Positions 9,380 to 18,425 of a DNA stretch of 64,000 nucleotides are shown here, one piece after another. The notes under the pieces were generated by a model, which searched no databases, was not told the origin of the DNA, and worked only from the letters and a program-made list of their open reading frames with translations. This DNA comes from CAZKAP01 sp964552195 (GTDB lineage Bacteria; Bacteroidota; Bacteroidia; Flavobacteriales; Flavobacteriaceae): contig CAZKFM010000002.1 of assembly GCA_964552195.1 (NCBI GenBank), positions 248,001 to 312,000 on the forward strand, read 5' to 3'. Made by a program: the position numbers and the translations under genes. Numbering within the stretch: position 1 is the stretch's first letter; each line of letters starts with the position of its first letter.

Positions 9380-10459
9380 ATGAAGAGAATTGTCATATCC
9401 GGTGGAGGTACAGGAGGACACGTTTTCCCGGCCCTTTCGATTGCCTGCGAGTTACGCAAAAGGCATCCGGAGGCGGCTATTCTCTTTGTGGGGGCACGGG
9501 ACAAGATTGAGATGAAGAAGGTTCCCGATGCCGGATTTCTCATACGCGGACTCTGGATAAGCGGGTGGCAGAGAGGTAAGCTCGTCGCCAACCTTCTCTT
9601 TCCTCTGAAGCTCGTGCTGAGTTTGATGAGATGTTTGGGAATACTGTTGAGTTTCAGGCCTCAACTGGCCATAGGTACCGGGGGCTTTGCCAGCGGCCCC
9701 TTGCTTCAGGCCGCCTCCTGGCTGGGAATACCCTACTTCCTCCAGGAACAGAATTCCTATCCCGGGATCACCAACAAGTTATTGGCACGCAGGGCCAAAA
9801 AAATATTTGTAGCCTACGAGGGCCTGGAGCGTTTCTTTCCTGCCGATCGCATCGTATTGACAGGGAATCCCATACGAAGTGAGCTGGTAGATATCCAAAC
9901 TGACCCTGCAAAAGCGCGCGAGAACCTGGGCCTCGATCCGGCGAAGACCACCCTGCTGGTTCTTGGGGGAAGCCTCGGAGCCGCTCGTATCAACGAATTG
10001 CTGGAGAGCCAGTGGCAGGGCCTGACAGCCATGGGGCTCCAGATTCTCTGGCAGTGTGGCCCGGGCTATATAGGACAGTATGATAAATACAACGGACCCG
10101 ACGTCCGGGTCACTGCGTTTATTGACCGTATGGCGGATGCCTTTGCGGCAGCGGACATCATCGTTTCCCGCTCCGGGGCCGGCACGGTTTCGGAACTCAT
10201 GTTGCAAGGAAAGGCGACCGTTTTTATTCCCTCTCCCAATGTGGCAGAGGACCATCAGACCCAGAATGCCCTTGCCCTTTCTTCACAAGGCGCTGCCGTC
10301 CTGGTGACGGAGGAAGAGTTGGAGCGTCGCTTTGGACCGGAGCTGAAAAAACTGGTGGAGAATACCGCCCACAGAACAGAATTGGGCCGAAAAATGAGGG
10401 AGTTGGCCAAACCGAACGCCACCTCGGAAATTGTTGATCACATAGAGAAATCCGCATGA
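9380..10459 (+). CDS. murG: UDP-GlcNAc:lipid I N-acetylglucosaminyltransferase MurG
   Basis: 359 residues, two GT-B Rossmann domains. Visible motifs are SGGGTGGHVFPALSIA at the N-terminus (lipid-I side), LQEQNSYPGITNKLL (about 115-129), LGGSLGAARIN (about 195) and SRSGAGTVSELM (about 258), which bind UDP-GlcNAc. It makes lipid II on the inner membrane face. Its 3' end overlaps murC by 4 bases (ATGA). Confidence 0.96.
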   Translation: MKRIVISGGGTGGHVFPALSIACELRKRHPEAAILFVGARDKIEMKKVPDAGFLIRGLWISGWQRGKLVANLLFPLKLVLSLMRCLGILLSFRPQLAIGTGGFASGPLLQAASWLGIPYFLQEQNSYPGITNKLLARRAKKIFVAYEGLERFFPADRIVLTGNPIRSELVDIQTDPAKARENLGLDPAKTTLLVLGGSLGAARINELLESQWQGLTAMGLQILWQCGPGYIGQYDKYNGPDVRVTAFIDRMADAFAAADIIVSRSGAGTVSELMLQGKATVFIPSPNVAEDHQTQNALALSSQGAAVLVTEEELERRFGPELKKLVENTAHRTELGRKMRELAKPNATSEIVDHIEKSA

Positions 10460-11823
10460 ACAGGTCCCATCACATAGTACAGCATGTTTTCCTGGGTATA
10501 GGAGGTATGGGTATGTCTGCCATAGCCCGCTATTACCTGCATATAGGTGCGGAGGTGCTGGGTTATGATCGAAGCCTGGGATCCGTGGCCCTTCAGTTGC
10601 AGAAGGAGGGCATCTGGATTACTTCGGACGCAGACGAATTGTGGAAGGAGGGAAGACTCAGGAGTGCGGCAAAGGTACGTGTGATCTATACGGCCGCCAT
10701 AGCAGAGAACAGTACCATACTGCAGGCCTTCAGGGAAAAGGGGTATACAGTCCGAAAGAGGGCCATGGAACTGGCCAGCATAGTCGACGGCAGGAATTGC
10801 ATGGCTGTCGCGGGAACCCACGGTAAGACAACCACGGCGAGCATCCTTACGCATATACTCAAGGAATCCGGGCAGGCGGTTACTGCTTTTCTGGGTGGAA
10901 TATCTGAGGATTTCGGATCGAATTTCCTGCATGTGGAGGCCGAAGACGAGACCAGGCGTGTTTTCGTAGTGGAGGCCGATGAGTACGACCGTTCGTTTCT
11001 CCAGCTGAACCCGGTATCGGCCTGCATTACGTCGCTGGACGCGGATCATTTGGACATTTATGATACTCCGGAGAAACTTAAGGAAGCGTACATGCAATTC
11101 CTGTCACAGGTACAGAATCCCAATGCCGTATTCGCACCGGTCCATCTCGGATTGAAGGCACGCAGCCTGGCCCTTGATGGGCAGGGGGAGTTTGCCTTCC
11201 GCGATATTCGGGTGAGCCATGGGGTGTACGAATTTGATTTTGTCCATCCGGATGGTATCGTAAAGGGCGTGAAAACCGGCCTGCCGGGCAGGCATAACCT
11301 CATGAATGCGCTTGGTGCCCTGGCCCTGGCGCTTCAGTGTGTGCCGGCTGAAACCGCAGCGCGATCCCTCCAGACCTGCAAGGGCGTTTGGAGGCGCTTC
11401 AACGTATTGTACCGATCGACTGAACGGGTGATTGTAGATGATTATGCCCATCATCCCACCGAGATCGATGCGGTTTATCAGGCACTTAAGGAATTGTATC
11501 CCGGCAGGGATTTGCATGCCCTTTTTCAGCCTCATCTCTACAGTCGTACCCGTGACTTCGGACAGGGTTTTGCCCGTAGTCTGCAGCGCTTTGACAGTGT
11601 GAGGCTGATGGAAGTGTATCCGGCAAGGGAAGAGCCTATTCCGGGGGTGGACTCCCGCTGGCTGCTTCAACTGATAGATCATCCGGACAAGGGAATACTG
11701 TCGAAGAGTGAACTCAGCAATTGGTATATGGGAATGGCCCCTGGAGTACTGGCCTCCATGGGTGCCGGTGATATAGGGGAAGAGATTAGAAGAGTAGTAA
11801 ACGAAATAAAAACAGTGCGATGA
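10456..11823 (+). CDS. murC: UDP-MurNAc:L-alanine ligase MurC
   Basis: 455 residues. The nucleotide-binding GIGGMGMSAIARY lies near the start, the ATP loop AVAGTHGKTTTASIL near 117-131, EADEYDRSFL near 179 and DDYAHHPTEI near 330, all MurC-type motifs. It is the first amino-acid ligase of peptidoglycan synthesis even though it lies late in the cluster. It overlaps murG upstream and ftsQ downstream by 4 bases each. Confidence 0.96.
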   Translation: MNRSHHIVQHVFLGIGGMGMSAIARYYLHIGAEVLGYDRSLGSVALQLQKEGIWITSDADELWKEGRLRSAAKVRVIYTAAIAENSTILQAFREKGYTVRKRAMELASIVDGRNCMAVAGTHGKTTTASILTHILKESGQAVTAFLGGISEDFGSNFLHVEAEDETRRVFVVEADEYDRSFLQLNPVSACITSLDADHLDIYDTPEKLKEAYMQFLSQVQNPNAVFAPVHLGLKARSLALDGQGEFAFRDIRVSHGVYEFDFVHPDGIVKGVKTGLPGRHNLMNALGALALALQCVPAETAARSLQTCKGVWRRFNVLYRSTERVIVDDYAHHPTEIDAVYQALKELYPGRDLHALFQPHLYSRTRDFGQGFARSLQRFDSVRLMEVYPAREEPIPGVDSRWLLQLIDHPDKGILSKSELSNWYMGMAPGVLASMGAGDIGEEIRRVVNEIKTVR

Positions 11824-12548
11824 AGGTCATAATGCAATTTGCGATTTCCGTCCTGTTGCTGGCGGTCCTCTACGGGTTTTCCGAGATGCGCAACGAAGGC
11901 CGCCTGGGCAGCGATTTACGGGTAGAATTGATGAATGATACCGGGTCTACTTTGCGTGAAGCTGTGGTTAATAAATTGTTAATACAAAACGAAAAGGCCC
12001 AACTTCTGACAGGAGGGGATAGGGTAGTTTTGAAGTGGATAGAAAGTGAAGTCGGGGCTATTCCTTCCGTGCATCGGGTGGAGGCTTTCCGCGCTTTGAC
12101 AGGGCAACTGGTGGTGCAGGTATGGACCCGCAAACCCGTCGCCCGCATCGCCGCAAGCCCATCGTATCTGGTGGATGCGGAAGGCGTACGGCTCCCGCTT
12201 GATAACTATCGTGCGGTACCACTACCACTGGTGTCAGGTAATGTCGGTGCGGGCCGAATGGACGATCTGTGCGCCCTCATACGGGTGGTTCAGAACGATA
12301 CCTTCCTCAAGAATCACATCATTGGCTATGAAGTCATGGAGGATGGAGGTTTTGCCATGCACGCCCGGACCGTCGATTACATAATTCACCTGAGGGATTT
12401 GGACAATCTGGACCGAAGGATCCGAAACTATAAGGTTTTTTACCAGAAGGCCAGGGAGGAATCCCTATTGGACATGTATAGTCAAATAGATCTGTCGTGC
12501 ATCAATCAAGTAGTGTGTACCAAAAAACAAACGAATGGAAGGAGCTAA
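11820..12548 (+). CDS. ftsQ: Cell-division protein FtsQ/DivIB family
   Basis: 242 residues: an N-terminal membrane segment (about 5-20), then a periplasmic part with a POTRA-like stretch (WIESEVGAIPSVHRVEAFRA region) and the FtsQ-type PVARI motif near 105. It ends with DMYSQIDLSCINQVVCTKK, the beta-strand that in FtsQ meets FtsB/L. Identity rests on fold cues and on position between murC and ftsA. It overlaps murC by 4 bases and ftsA by 14. Confidence 0.88.
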   Translation: MKVIMQFAISVLLLAVLYGFSEMRNEGRLGSDLRVELMNDTGSTLREAVVNKLLIQNEKAQLLTGGDRVVLKWIESEVGAIPSVHRVEAFRALTGQLVVQVWTRKPVARIAASPSYLVDAEGVRLPLDNYRAVPLPLVSGNVGAGRMDDLCALIRVVQNDTFLKNHIIGYEVMEDGGFAMHARTVDYIIHLRDLDNLDRRIRNYKVFYQKAREESLLDMYSQIDLSCINQVVCTKKQTNGRS

Positions 12549-13881
12549 GTATTCTGTAGGGTTGGACATAGGAACCACCAAGATCGTGGCCATCATCGGC
12601 CGCACCAACGAATACGGAAAAATGGAAATACTGGGTATGGGCAGGGCCCGTAGCCGGGGCGTCCGAAGGGGTGTGGTGAGTAATATTACCCACACCATAG
12701 AATCGATCCGTCAGGCCGTAGAGGAGGCCGAGCGTAAATCCGGACTGCAGATCAGCGATGTCGTAGTTGGTATTGCCGGACAGCACATCCGCAGCCTGCA
12801 GCACAGTGATTATATCAGCCGGGACGAACCGAATGAGGTGATCGACGAGTCCGACGTGAATCGTCTCTGCCAGCAGGTGCACAAGCTAACCATGCTGCCC
12901 GGGGAAGAGATCATACACGTGCTGCCTCAGGAGTACAAAGTGGATGCCCAGTCTGAAATCAAGCAACCCGTGGGCATGTACGGTGGTCGCCTGGAAGCCA
13001 ATTTTCACCTGGTAGTGGGCCAGATCAATTCCATACAGAATATTGGCAGGTGCATCAAGACCGCCGGGCTTGGACTATCTGAGATTACCCTGGAGCCTCT
13101 GGCCTCTGCCAGGGCAGTGCTCAGCCAGGAGGAAAAAGAAGCCGGTGTAGCCCTGGTGGACATCGGTGGCGGGACCACCGACCTGGCCATTTTCAAGGAT
13201 GGGATCATTCGTCATACTTGCGTAATTCCTTTCGGGGGTAACGTGATCACCGAAGATATCAAGGAGGGCTGCTCCATCATCGAGCGCCATGCGGAGCAAC
13301 TCAAAGTCCGCTTCGGCTCTGCCTGGCCAGGAGAGAACAAGGATAATGAAATTGTGTCTATACCAGGATTGCGGGGCAGGGAACCCAAAGAAATAACCCT
13401 AAAAAACCTCTCCAAGATCATACATGCCCGGGTGCGTGAAATCATGGAGCAGGTGTACATGGAAATACGCAATTATGGTTACGACCAGCCCAAGAAGAAG
13501 CTTATCGCCGGTATCGTACTGACAGGAGGGGGAAGTCAGCTGAAACATCTCAAGCAGCTCGTGGAATACATTACCGGTATGGACACCCGCATTGGGTATC
13601 CCAATGAACACCTGGCAGGCAATTCAGATGATGAAATCGCAAGCCCATTATATGCCACCGCGGTAGGTCTGCTGATGGAGTCGGCGGAGATACAACGCAG
13701 GAATGAGTTGAAGGAACTTGAAGAGAGAGTCCTGAATGAAAAGCTTTCGGTCAATACTGCCGGCGAATCCGATAAGAGCGAGCCGGCTGAGACGGTAGCG
13801 AAAAGTGAAGAAGATAACCGGGAGACCGTATTCGAAAGCTGGACGCGAAAATTTCGCGATTTCATCACCAGTCTGGAGTAA
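12535..13881 (+). CDS. ftsA: Cell-division protein FtsA
   Basis: 448 residues of the actin/Hsp70 ATPase fold. Phosphate-1 motif VGLDIGTTKIVAIIG near the start, SHDS2-like VALVDIGGGTTDLAIF near 206, and GIVLTGGGSQL near 325. After about residue 395 comes a charged linker and then an amphipathic C-terminal helix (ESWTRKFRDFITSLE) that would attach it to the membrane. It anchors FtsZ filaments. An 88-base gap follows before ftsZ. Confidence 0.95.
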   Translation: MEGAKYSVGLDIGTTKIVAIIGRTNEYGKMEILGMGRARSRGVRRGVVSNITHTIESIRQAVEEAERKSGLQISDVVVGIAGQHIRSLQHSDYISRDEPNEVIDESDVNRLCQQVHKLTMLPGEEIIHVLPQEYKVDAQSEIKQPVGMYGGRLEANFHLVVGQINSIQNIGRCIKTAGLGLSEITLEPLASARAVLSQEEKEAGVALVDIGGGTTDLAIFKDGIIRHTCVIPFGGNVITEDIKEGCSIIERHAEQLKVRFGSAWPGENKDNEIVSIPGLRGREPKEITLKNLSKIIHARVREIMEQVYMEIRNYGYDQPKKKLIAGIVLTGGGSQLKHLKQLVEYITGMDTRIGYPNEHLAGNSDDEIASPLYATAVGLLMESAEIQRRNELKELEERVLNEKLSVNTAGESDKSEPAETVAKSEEDNRETVFESWTRKFRDFITSLE

Positions 13882-13969
13882 GTCTATCATTAACCTATTA
13901 GTAAGTAAAGCAAGGCGTTGAGCCTAACGACGCACAAACCACAACAATCAAGAGTAAAAGAATCATATC

Positions 13970-16171
13970 ATGGCAGAAAACCCAGAACACAAACCGAATA
14001 CCGAGAATCAGGATACTGGCAAAACCGAATCTCCCATAGGGAGCATCGACTTTGATATGCCCAAGCATCGCAGCAATGTGATCAAGGTGATCGGTGTAGG
14101 TGGTGGTGGTGGAAACGCCATCAATCACATGTACGAGGCGGGGATTAACGGAGTGGATTTTGCGATCTGTAATACGGACGCGCAGGCCCTGCAGAATAGT
14201 CCGGTACCCAACAAGATTCAATTGGGCGTCAACCTGACCGAAGGACTGGGAGCAGGGGCAAATCCCGAGGTAGGGGAACAGGCGGCCATGGAGAGTATGG
14301 AAGAAATCAAGGCCATGATGGAGCCCAGTACCAAGATGGTATTTATCACGGCAGGAATGGGTGGTGGTACCGGAACAGGTGCGGCCCCGGTAATCGCCAA
14401 GGTGGCCCGGGAGATGGAAATTCTGACTGTGGGGATCGTAACCATGCCTTTTCAGTTCGAAGGGGTAATGCGCTGCAAGCAGGCGCAGACCGGTATCGAT
14501 AAGCTCCGGCAGAATGTGGATTCTCTGATTGTTGTGAACAACAACAAGCTTCGTGAGATTTACGGGAACCTGGGATTCCGGGCCGGCTTCGCCAAGGCGG
14601 ACGAGGTCCTGGCCATCGCAGCCAAGGGCATAGCCGAGGTGATTACCCACCACTACATGCAGAATATCGACTTGCGTGATGCTAAGACTGTGCTCTCCAA
14701 TAGCGGTACCGCAATCATGGGATCGGCGGAGTCTACCGGGTCTGAGCGCGCGAAGGAAGCCATCGTCAAGGCCCTGGATTCGCCCCTTCTAAACGATAAC
14801 AAGATTACCGGTGCCAAGAACGTACTGCTGTTAATTGTATCCGGTTCTCAGGAGATTACCATAGATGAGATTGGCGAGATCAACGATCATATTCAGGTCG
14901 AGGCCGGCTACGGCGCAAACATTATCATGGGTATCGGAGAGGATGATAGCCTGGGCGATGCTATATCCGTGACCATCATTGCGACCGGTTTTAACGCCAA
15001 CCAACAAAACGGCATAGCCAATTTGGAGGAGAAAAAGATTATTCATCAGTTATCTCAGGATGCAGAAGAGGGTTTAAAGGGTTTAGAGGTATCCTCTTCG
15101 GCGACACCTGACGCCGGAGGGGTGGCTTCTGCGCCTGCCCAAAACGATACCAACCCCTATGTTCGGGCAGAAGAGCGCATGAAGGAAGAGCAGGGGGGCA
15201 TCAAGTCGGAGCAAAACCAATCAGGACCAGTCGAGGCCACTGAAAAGACCGTTTATCATCTGGAGGATAGCCCTGAGGACAGTTGTACAGCCGAAGAAGA
15301 AAAAGCCGCCGAACGGACAGCGATCGAATCGATCGACGTGCAGGTCGAAGAGGTCAGATCGGTGAATGAATTGGAGGAGCCAGTTGCACTTTCCATACTC
15401 CGTGAGTTACCCGTGGTATTCGAGACCGTGGAGCCCATGCCGGTTAGAAACGACGCGGAGGCCGAGGAGGATGATTTTGTGATTATCGAATCCACCGACC
15501 TGCTACGGAACATGGAAGTGGTGGATGCAGAATTCGTTGACGGCAACGAGACCTTGCAGACTACTCTGGAATTTGACAGGCCCCTAGCAGATGTTACCCG
15601 GGAAGAAGAAGATACGGAACATACCGTGGTATTTGACCTGAGTGACAGCATTAAGGAAATGAATGTCCGTTACGAAGAAATGGAAGATGAGGAGCCCCGG
15701 CTGGTAGTCCGGGATGAAGAGGAAGCCGCAGCAGCGGAGAATTACCTTGCCGAGGAAGCGAGGCTAATGGAGGCCAAGGCACAGGATACTTCCTCCTCCC
15801 CGGCAGTGAAGAAGGAGGATACGAATCCGATCATACACAAGACTTCGACAGAGGTACTCTCGGAACCCAAGGCTTCGGCTCAGGGGTCGCCCGATGGCAA
15901 TGGAGATGATCCGTTCTTCAAGTCCATATCGGATACCAGTTCGAGAACAACAAAGAATGCCCGCGCCCTGAAGGAATACAATTATCGCTTCCGCAATAAT
16001 AGGACCAGCATCGAGGACATTGAGAATGAGCCCGCTTATAAAAGGCAGGGAATAGACCTGGACGAGCCTTCATCGGAACCTAATATCTCGCGCACAAGTC
16101 TTAGCGAGGATACCAATAATGAGGTGCAGATCCGGTCCAATAATTCGTTTCTCCACGACAACGTAGACTAA
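13970..16171 (+). CDS. ftsZ: Cell-division GTPase FtsZ with a very long acidic tail
   Basis: 733 residues. The tubulin-like core covers about 35-345: GVGGGGGNAINHM, the GTP-binding signature GGGTGTGAAPVIA and NLEE at its end. The next roughly 330 residues are a low-complexity linker dominated by Glu, Asp, Ala and Ser, ending in the conserved PAYKRQGIDLDE and a terminal Asn/Ser-rich segment. A core of about 320 residues is normal; the total is nearly twice the length of E. coli FtsZ, and long tails are known in flavobacteria. Last gene of the cluster, followed by a terminator. Confidence 0.96.
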   Translation: MAENPEHKPNTENQDTGKTESPIGSIDFDMPKHRSNVIKVIGVGGGGGNAINHMYEAGINGVDFAICNTDAQALQNSPVPNKIQLGVNLTEGLGAGANPEVGEQAAMESMEEIKAMMEPSTKMVFITAGMGGGTGTGAAPVIAKVAREMEILTVGIVTMPFQFEGVMRCKQAQTGIDKLRQNVDSLIVVNNNKLREIYGNLGFRAGFAKADEVLAIAAKGIAEVITHHYMQNIDLRDAKTVLSNSGTAIMGSAESTGSERAKEAIVKALDSPLLNDNKITGAKNVLLLIVSGSQEITIDEIGEINDHIQVEAGYGANIIMGIGEDDSLGDAISVTIIATGFNANQQNGIANLEEKKIIHQLSQDAEEGLKGLEVSSSATPDAGGVASAPAQNDTNPYVRAEERMKEEQGGIKSEQNQSGPVEATEKTVYHLEDSPEDSCTAEEEKAAERTAIESIDVQVEEVRSVNELEEPVALSILRELPVVFETVEPMPVRNDAEAEEDDFVIIESTDLLRNMEVVDAEFVDGNETLQTTLEFDRPLADVTREEEDTEHTVVFDLSDSIKEMNVRYEEMEDEEPRLVVRDEEEAAAAENYLAEEARLMEAKAQDTSSSPAVKKEDTNPIIHKTSTEVLSEPKASAQGSPDGNGDDPFFKSISDTSSRTTKNARALKEYNYRFRNNRTSIEDIENEPAYKRQGIDLDEPSSEPNISRTSLSEDTNNEVQIRSNNSFLHDNVD

Positions 16172-16208
16172 AGGGGAAGTTGGGTTCCCGGGGATTACTA
16201 ATTATAAG

Positions 16209-16235
16209 CCCGAAAGTATCTACTTTCGGGTTTAT
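16209..16235 (+). terminator. Intrinsic terminator after ftsZ
   Basis: CCCGAAAG and CTTTCGGG form an 8-bp stem with a TATCTA loop, followed by TTTATTG. It lies 38 bases after the ftsZ stop and ends the dcw transcript. A near-match -7 box (TAACTTCG, 16240-16247) follows directly and may serve yqeY. Confidence 0.85.
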
Positions 16236-16269
16236 TGTTTAACTTCGCAATCCCAAAAATGGGAGATCA

Positions 16270-16719
16270 ATGAGTCTGCAGGATAAGGTAATGGAGGAAA
16301 TTAAGGCGGCCATGAAGGCCAAGGACTCAGGGGCACTGGAAGCCCTGAGGGCTGTAAAATCTGCCTTGCTCCTTGCCAAGACGGAATCTGGTGCCGGTGC
16401 GGAGCTTTCTGCCGAGGATGAGATCAGACTCCTTCAGAAATTGGTCAAGCAAAGAAAGGACAGCGCCGCCATCTATTCAGAGCAGGGGCGTGCTGATCTG
16501 GCAGAGCCAGAACTGGCCCAGGCTGAGGTAATTTCGCGTTTTCTTCCGGTTCAGCTATCCGAGGCGGAAGTGGAAGAACGAGTGCAGGCAATTATCGCCG
16601 ATACCGGTGCGACGGGCATGAAAGACATGGGCAAGGTTATGGGGATGGCCAATAAGGCGCTCGCCGGACAGTCCGATGGCAAAACCATATCCGCCATAGT
16701 CAAAAAGTTTTTGAGTTAG
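16270..16719 (+). CDS. yqeY: GatB/YqeY domain protein
   Basis: 149 residues, full length for the YqeY family, with the pattern SLQDKVMEEIKAAMKAKDSG, LLQKLVKQRKDSA and a C-terminal helical bundle ending SAIVKKFLS. The fold is shared with the tail domain of the GatB amidotransferase subunit, which binds tRNA, but the cellular role of stand-alone YqeY is not settled. It commonly follows ftsZ in flavobacteria. A tRNA-Arg gene starts 7 bases after its stop and may be co-transcribed. Confidence 0.9.
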   Translation: MSLQDKVMEEIKAAMKAKDSGALEALRAVKSALLLAKTESGAGAELSAEDEIRLLQKLVKQRKDSAAIYSEQGRADLAEPELAQAEVISRFLPVQLSEAEVEERVQAIIADTGATGMKDMGKVMGMANKALAGQSDGKTISAIVKKFLS

Positions 16720-16726
16720 ACATAAA

Positions 16727-16800
16727 GGCCGCGTAGTTCAACTGGATAGAATATCAGATTTCGGCTCTGAGGGTTGGGGGTTCGAATCCTCCCGCGGTCA
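16727..16800 (+). tRNA. tRNA-Arg (anticodon TCG)
   Basis: 74 bases fold into a full cloverleaf: acceptor GGCCGCG/CGCGGTC (one G-T pair), D stem GTTC/GAAT, anticodon stem TCAGA/TCTGA with loop TTTCGGC (anticodon TCG), a 5-base variable loop and T arm GGGGG-TTCGAAT-CCTCC. A20, an arginine identity base, is present in the D loop. CCA is not encoded. Confidence 0.95.
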
Positions 16801-16807
16801 CAGATGA

Positions 16808-16894
16808 ATCCAAAAAAAAGGAGAAGTCCTTAGCTAGAAAAACGCAATGCTCGCATTGACGTTTTAAATCGCTTGGGACTTCTTTTTTTTGGAT
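16808..16894. repeat. Long nested inverted repeat after tRNA-Arg
   Basis: Outer arms ATCCAAAAAAAAG...GAAGTCC (16808-16829) and GGACTTC with eight T and GGAT (16876-16894) are complementary apart from a 3-base insertion. Inside lies a second hairpin: AAAACG-CAATG, loop CTCG, CATTG-A-CGTTTT (16839-16865). The right arm ends in eight T, so as RNA this could terminate the tRNA transcript. The right arm is also the beginning of the tandem repeats that follow. Confidence 0.7.
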
Positions 16895-17110
16895 ACTCAA
16901 CGTGGAGCGGAAGAGGAAGGGCCGAACGGAGTGAGGCCAATCCGATCGCGACATGTTGTTGGGACTTCTTTTTTTGGATACTTAATGTGGAGCGGAAGAG
17001 GAAGGGCCGAACGGAGTGAGGCCAATCCGATCGCGACATGTTGTTGGGACTTCTTTTTTTGGATACTTAATGTGGAGCGGAAGAGGAAGGGCCGAACGGA
17101 GTGAGGCCAT
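16873..17110 (+). repeat. Three tandem copies of an 85-bp unit
   Basis: Copies begin at 16873, 16959 and 17044 with TTGGGACTTC and a T-run; the third is cut short near 17110. Copies one and two differ by one T and a few bases (CTCAACG against CTTAATG); copies two and three look identical until the break. Each unit carries GGCC-gaacggagtga-GGCC. No stop codon interrupts some frames, but 85 is not a multiple of 3 and the frames are out of step between copies, so this is not a gene. I see nothing definable in 17111-17293 before the next gene. Confidence 0.9.
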
Positions 17111-17293
17111 CCAATCACGGGGTGTGGTCGATATTTCCGTTTTGGGAACTACCGTTAGTTGCGGATTTTGCGCTGTGCGCCTCGCTCACACAAGCAGAAA
17201 ATGAGCTAATCCCTGAGCTAAAATCCAGACATATAACAAATAACTGATCTTCACGTTTTTAACTTGAGGTAATCTCTTACAAAATTCGAAGCC

Positions 17294-18421
17294 ATGAAGA
17301 TCGGCCAGTTTAAATTACTCAAGCATTCGGATATTTCTTCCCTGAAGTTCGACTTTCAACCCGATGTCTTTTTCCTGTTTATTTCTCCATCCTTTCCGGA
17401 GCCGGATACGGCTCTTCAGGCACTGCAAGCAGCTTTTCCTCAGGCGGACATGATCGGGTGTTCGACCGCAGGTGAGATCCTGGGTAATCAGGTATTGGAC
17501 GGAAGTATGGCACTGACTGCCGTTCAGTTCGAAAAGACACGTATCCGAAGCATACTTGTAGACCTGGAAGCTCATGGCATGGACAGCTATAGGACCGGTG
17601 CCAATATAAGCGAGCAGTTGCAAGGGGAAGGTCTCAGGCACATATTCGTACTCAGTGATGGACTGGTAGTCAATGGGGCTGAACTGGTTAAAGGGCTTCA
17701 GACCCTGGTCGATAAAACGGTGAGTATAACCGGTGGATTGGCCGGAGACGGATCGGATTTCGGACAGACTTTCGTCGTTCACAACGGACGGGTGCAGTCC
17801 CGGAAGATTGTGGCCCTCGGTCTCTATGGAGAAGATCTAAAGATAGGTTTCGGTTCCAAGGGTGGATGGGACAGTTTTGGTATCGAACGACTGGTCACCC
17901 GATCAGAAGGAAATGTGTTGTATGAACTCGACGGTGAGCCGGCTCTGAAGCTTTATAAATCCTTCCTGGGAGACAAGGCAAAGGAATTGCCCGGGTCCGG
18001 ACTGTTATTCCCTCTCAGCATGCGCGACCAGGATCATCAGGCCCCAGTGGTGCGGACCATACTGGCGATCAATGAGGAACAACAATCTCTGACCTTTGCA
18101 GGTAACATTCCGGAAGGGGCATATGTTCGGCTCATGAAGGCCAATATCGACCGTATCATTGACGGAGCCGAGCAATCGGCAAGGATCAGCCGGGAATTTG
18201 ATCATCAGGAACATCAGTTGGTGTTTTTGATAAGCTGTGTAGGCCGTCGGCTGGTCATGAAGCAGTTGGTGGAGGAGGAAGTTGAAGCCGTCAATGAGGT
18301 ATTCGAGAACCAGATTTTTACTACCGGATTTTATTCTTATGGGGAAATCGCCCCCTTCGACAAGTTTTCTCCTTGCACTTTGCACAATCAAACTATGACC
18401 ATTACGACTCTGGCAGAATAG
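17294..18421 (+). CDS. FIST-domain sensory protein
   Basis: 375 residues without signal peptide or membrane segment. The N-terminal FIST region (about 25-200) has MIGCSTAGEI and VSITGGLAGDG, and the C-terminal FIST_C region (about 220-360) has LYKSFLG, LAINEEQQSLTFAGNIPEG and FYSYGEIAPF. FIST domains are thought to bind small ligands, perhaps amino acids, and are often paired with signalling proteins. A hybrid histidine kinase starts 4 bases downstream, so the two probably form one sensory unit. The ligand is unknown. Confidence 0.88.
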   Translation: MKIGQFKLLKHSDISSLKFDFQPDVFFLFISPSFPEPDTALQALQAAFPQADMIGCSTAGEILGNQVLDGSMALTAVQFEKTRIRSILVDLEAHGMDSYRTGANISEQLQGEGLRHIFVLSDGLVVNGAELVKGLQTLVDKTVSITGGLAGDGSDFGQTFVVHNGRVQSRKIVALGLYGEDLKIGFGSKGGWDSFGIERLVTRSEGNVLYELDGEPALKLYKSFLGDKAKELPGSGLLFPLSMRDQDHQAPVVRTILAINEEQQSLTFAGNIPEGAYVRLMKANIDRIIDGAEQSARISREFDHQEHQLVFLISCVGRRLVMKQLVEEEVEAVNEVFENQIFTTGFYSYGEIAPFDKFSPCTLHNQTMTITTLAE

Positions 18422-18425
18422 ATCC

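Noticed and set aside
16873..17110. CRISPR-like array
   Set aside because: Units are 85 bp and directly abutting, with no spacer of constant length and unequal sequence; no cas gene is nearby.
16754..17204. Short open frames with similar peptides across the tandem repeats, on both strands
   Set aside because: They are the same DNA read in different frames; the 85-bp period shifts the frame at each copy and there is no start context or family resemblance.
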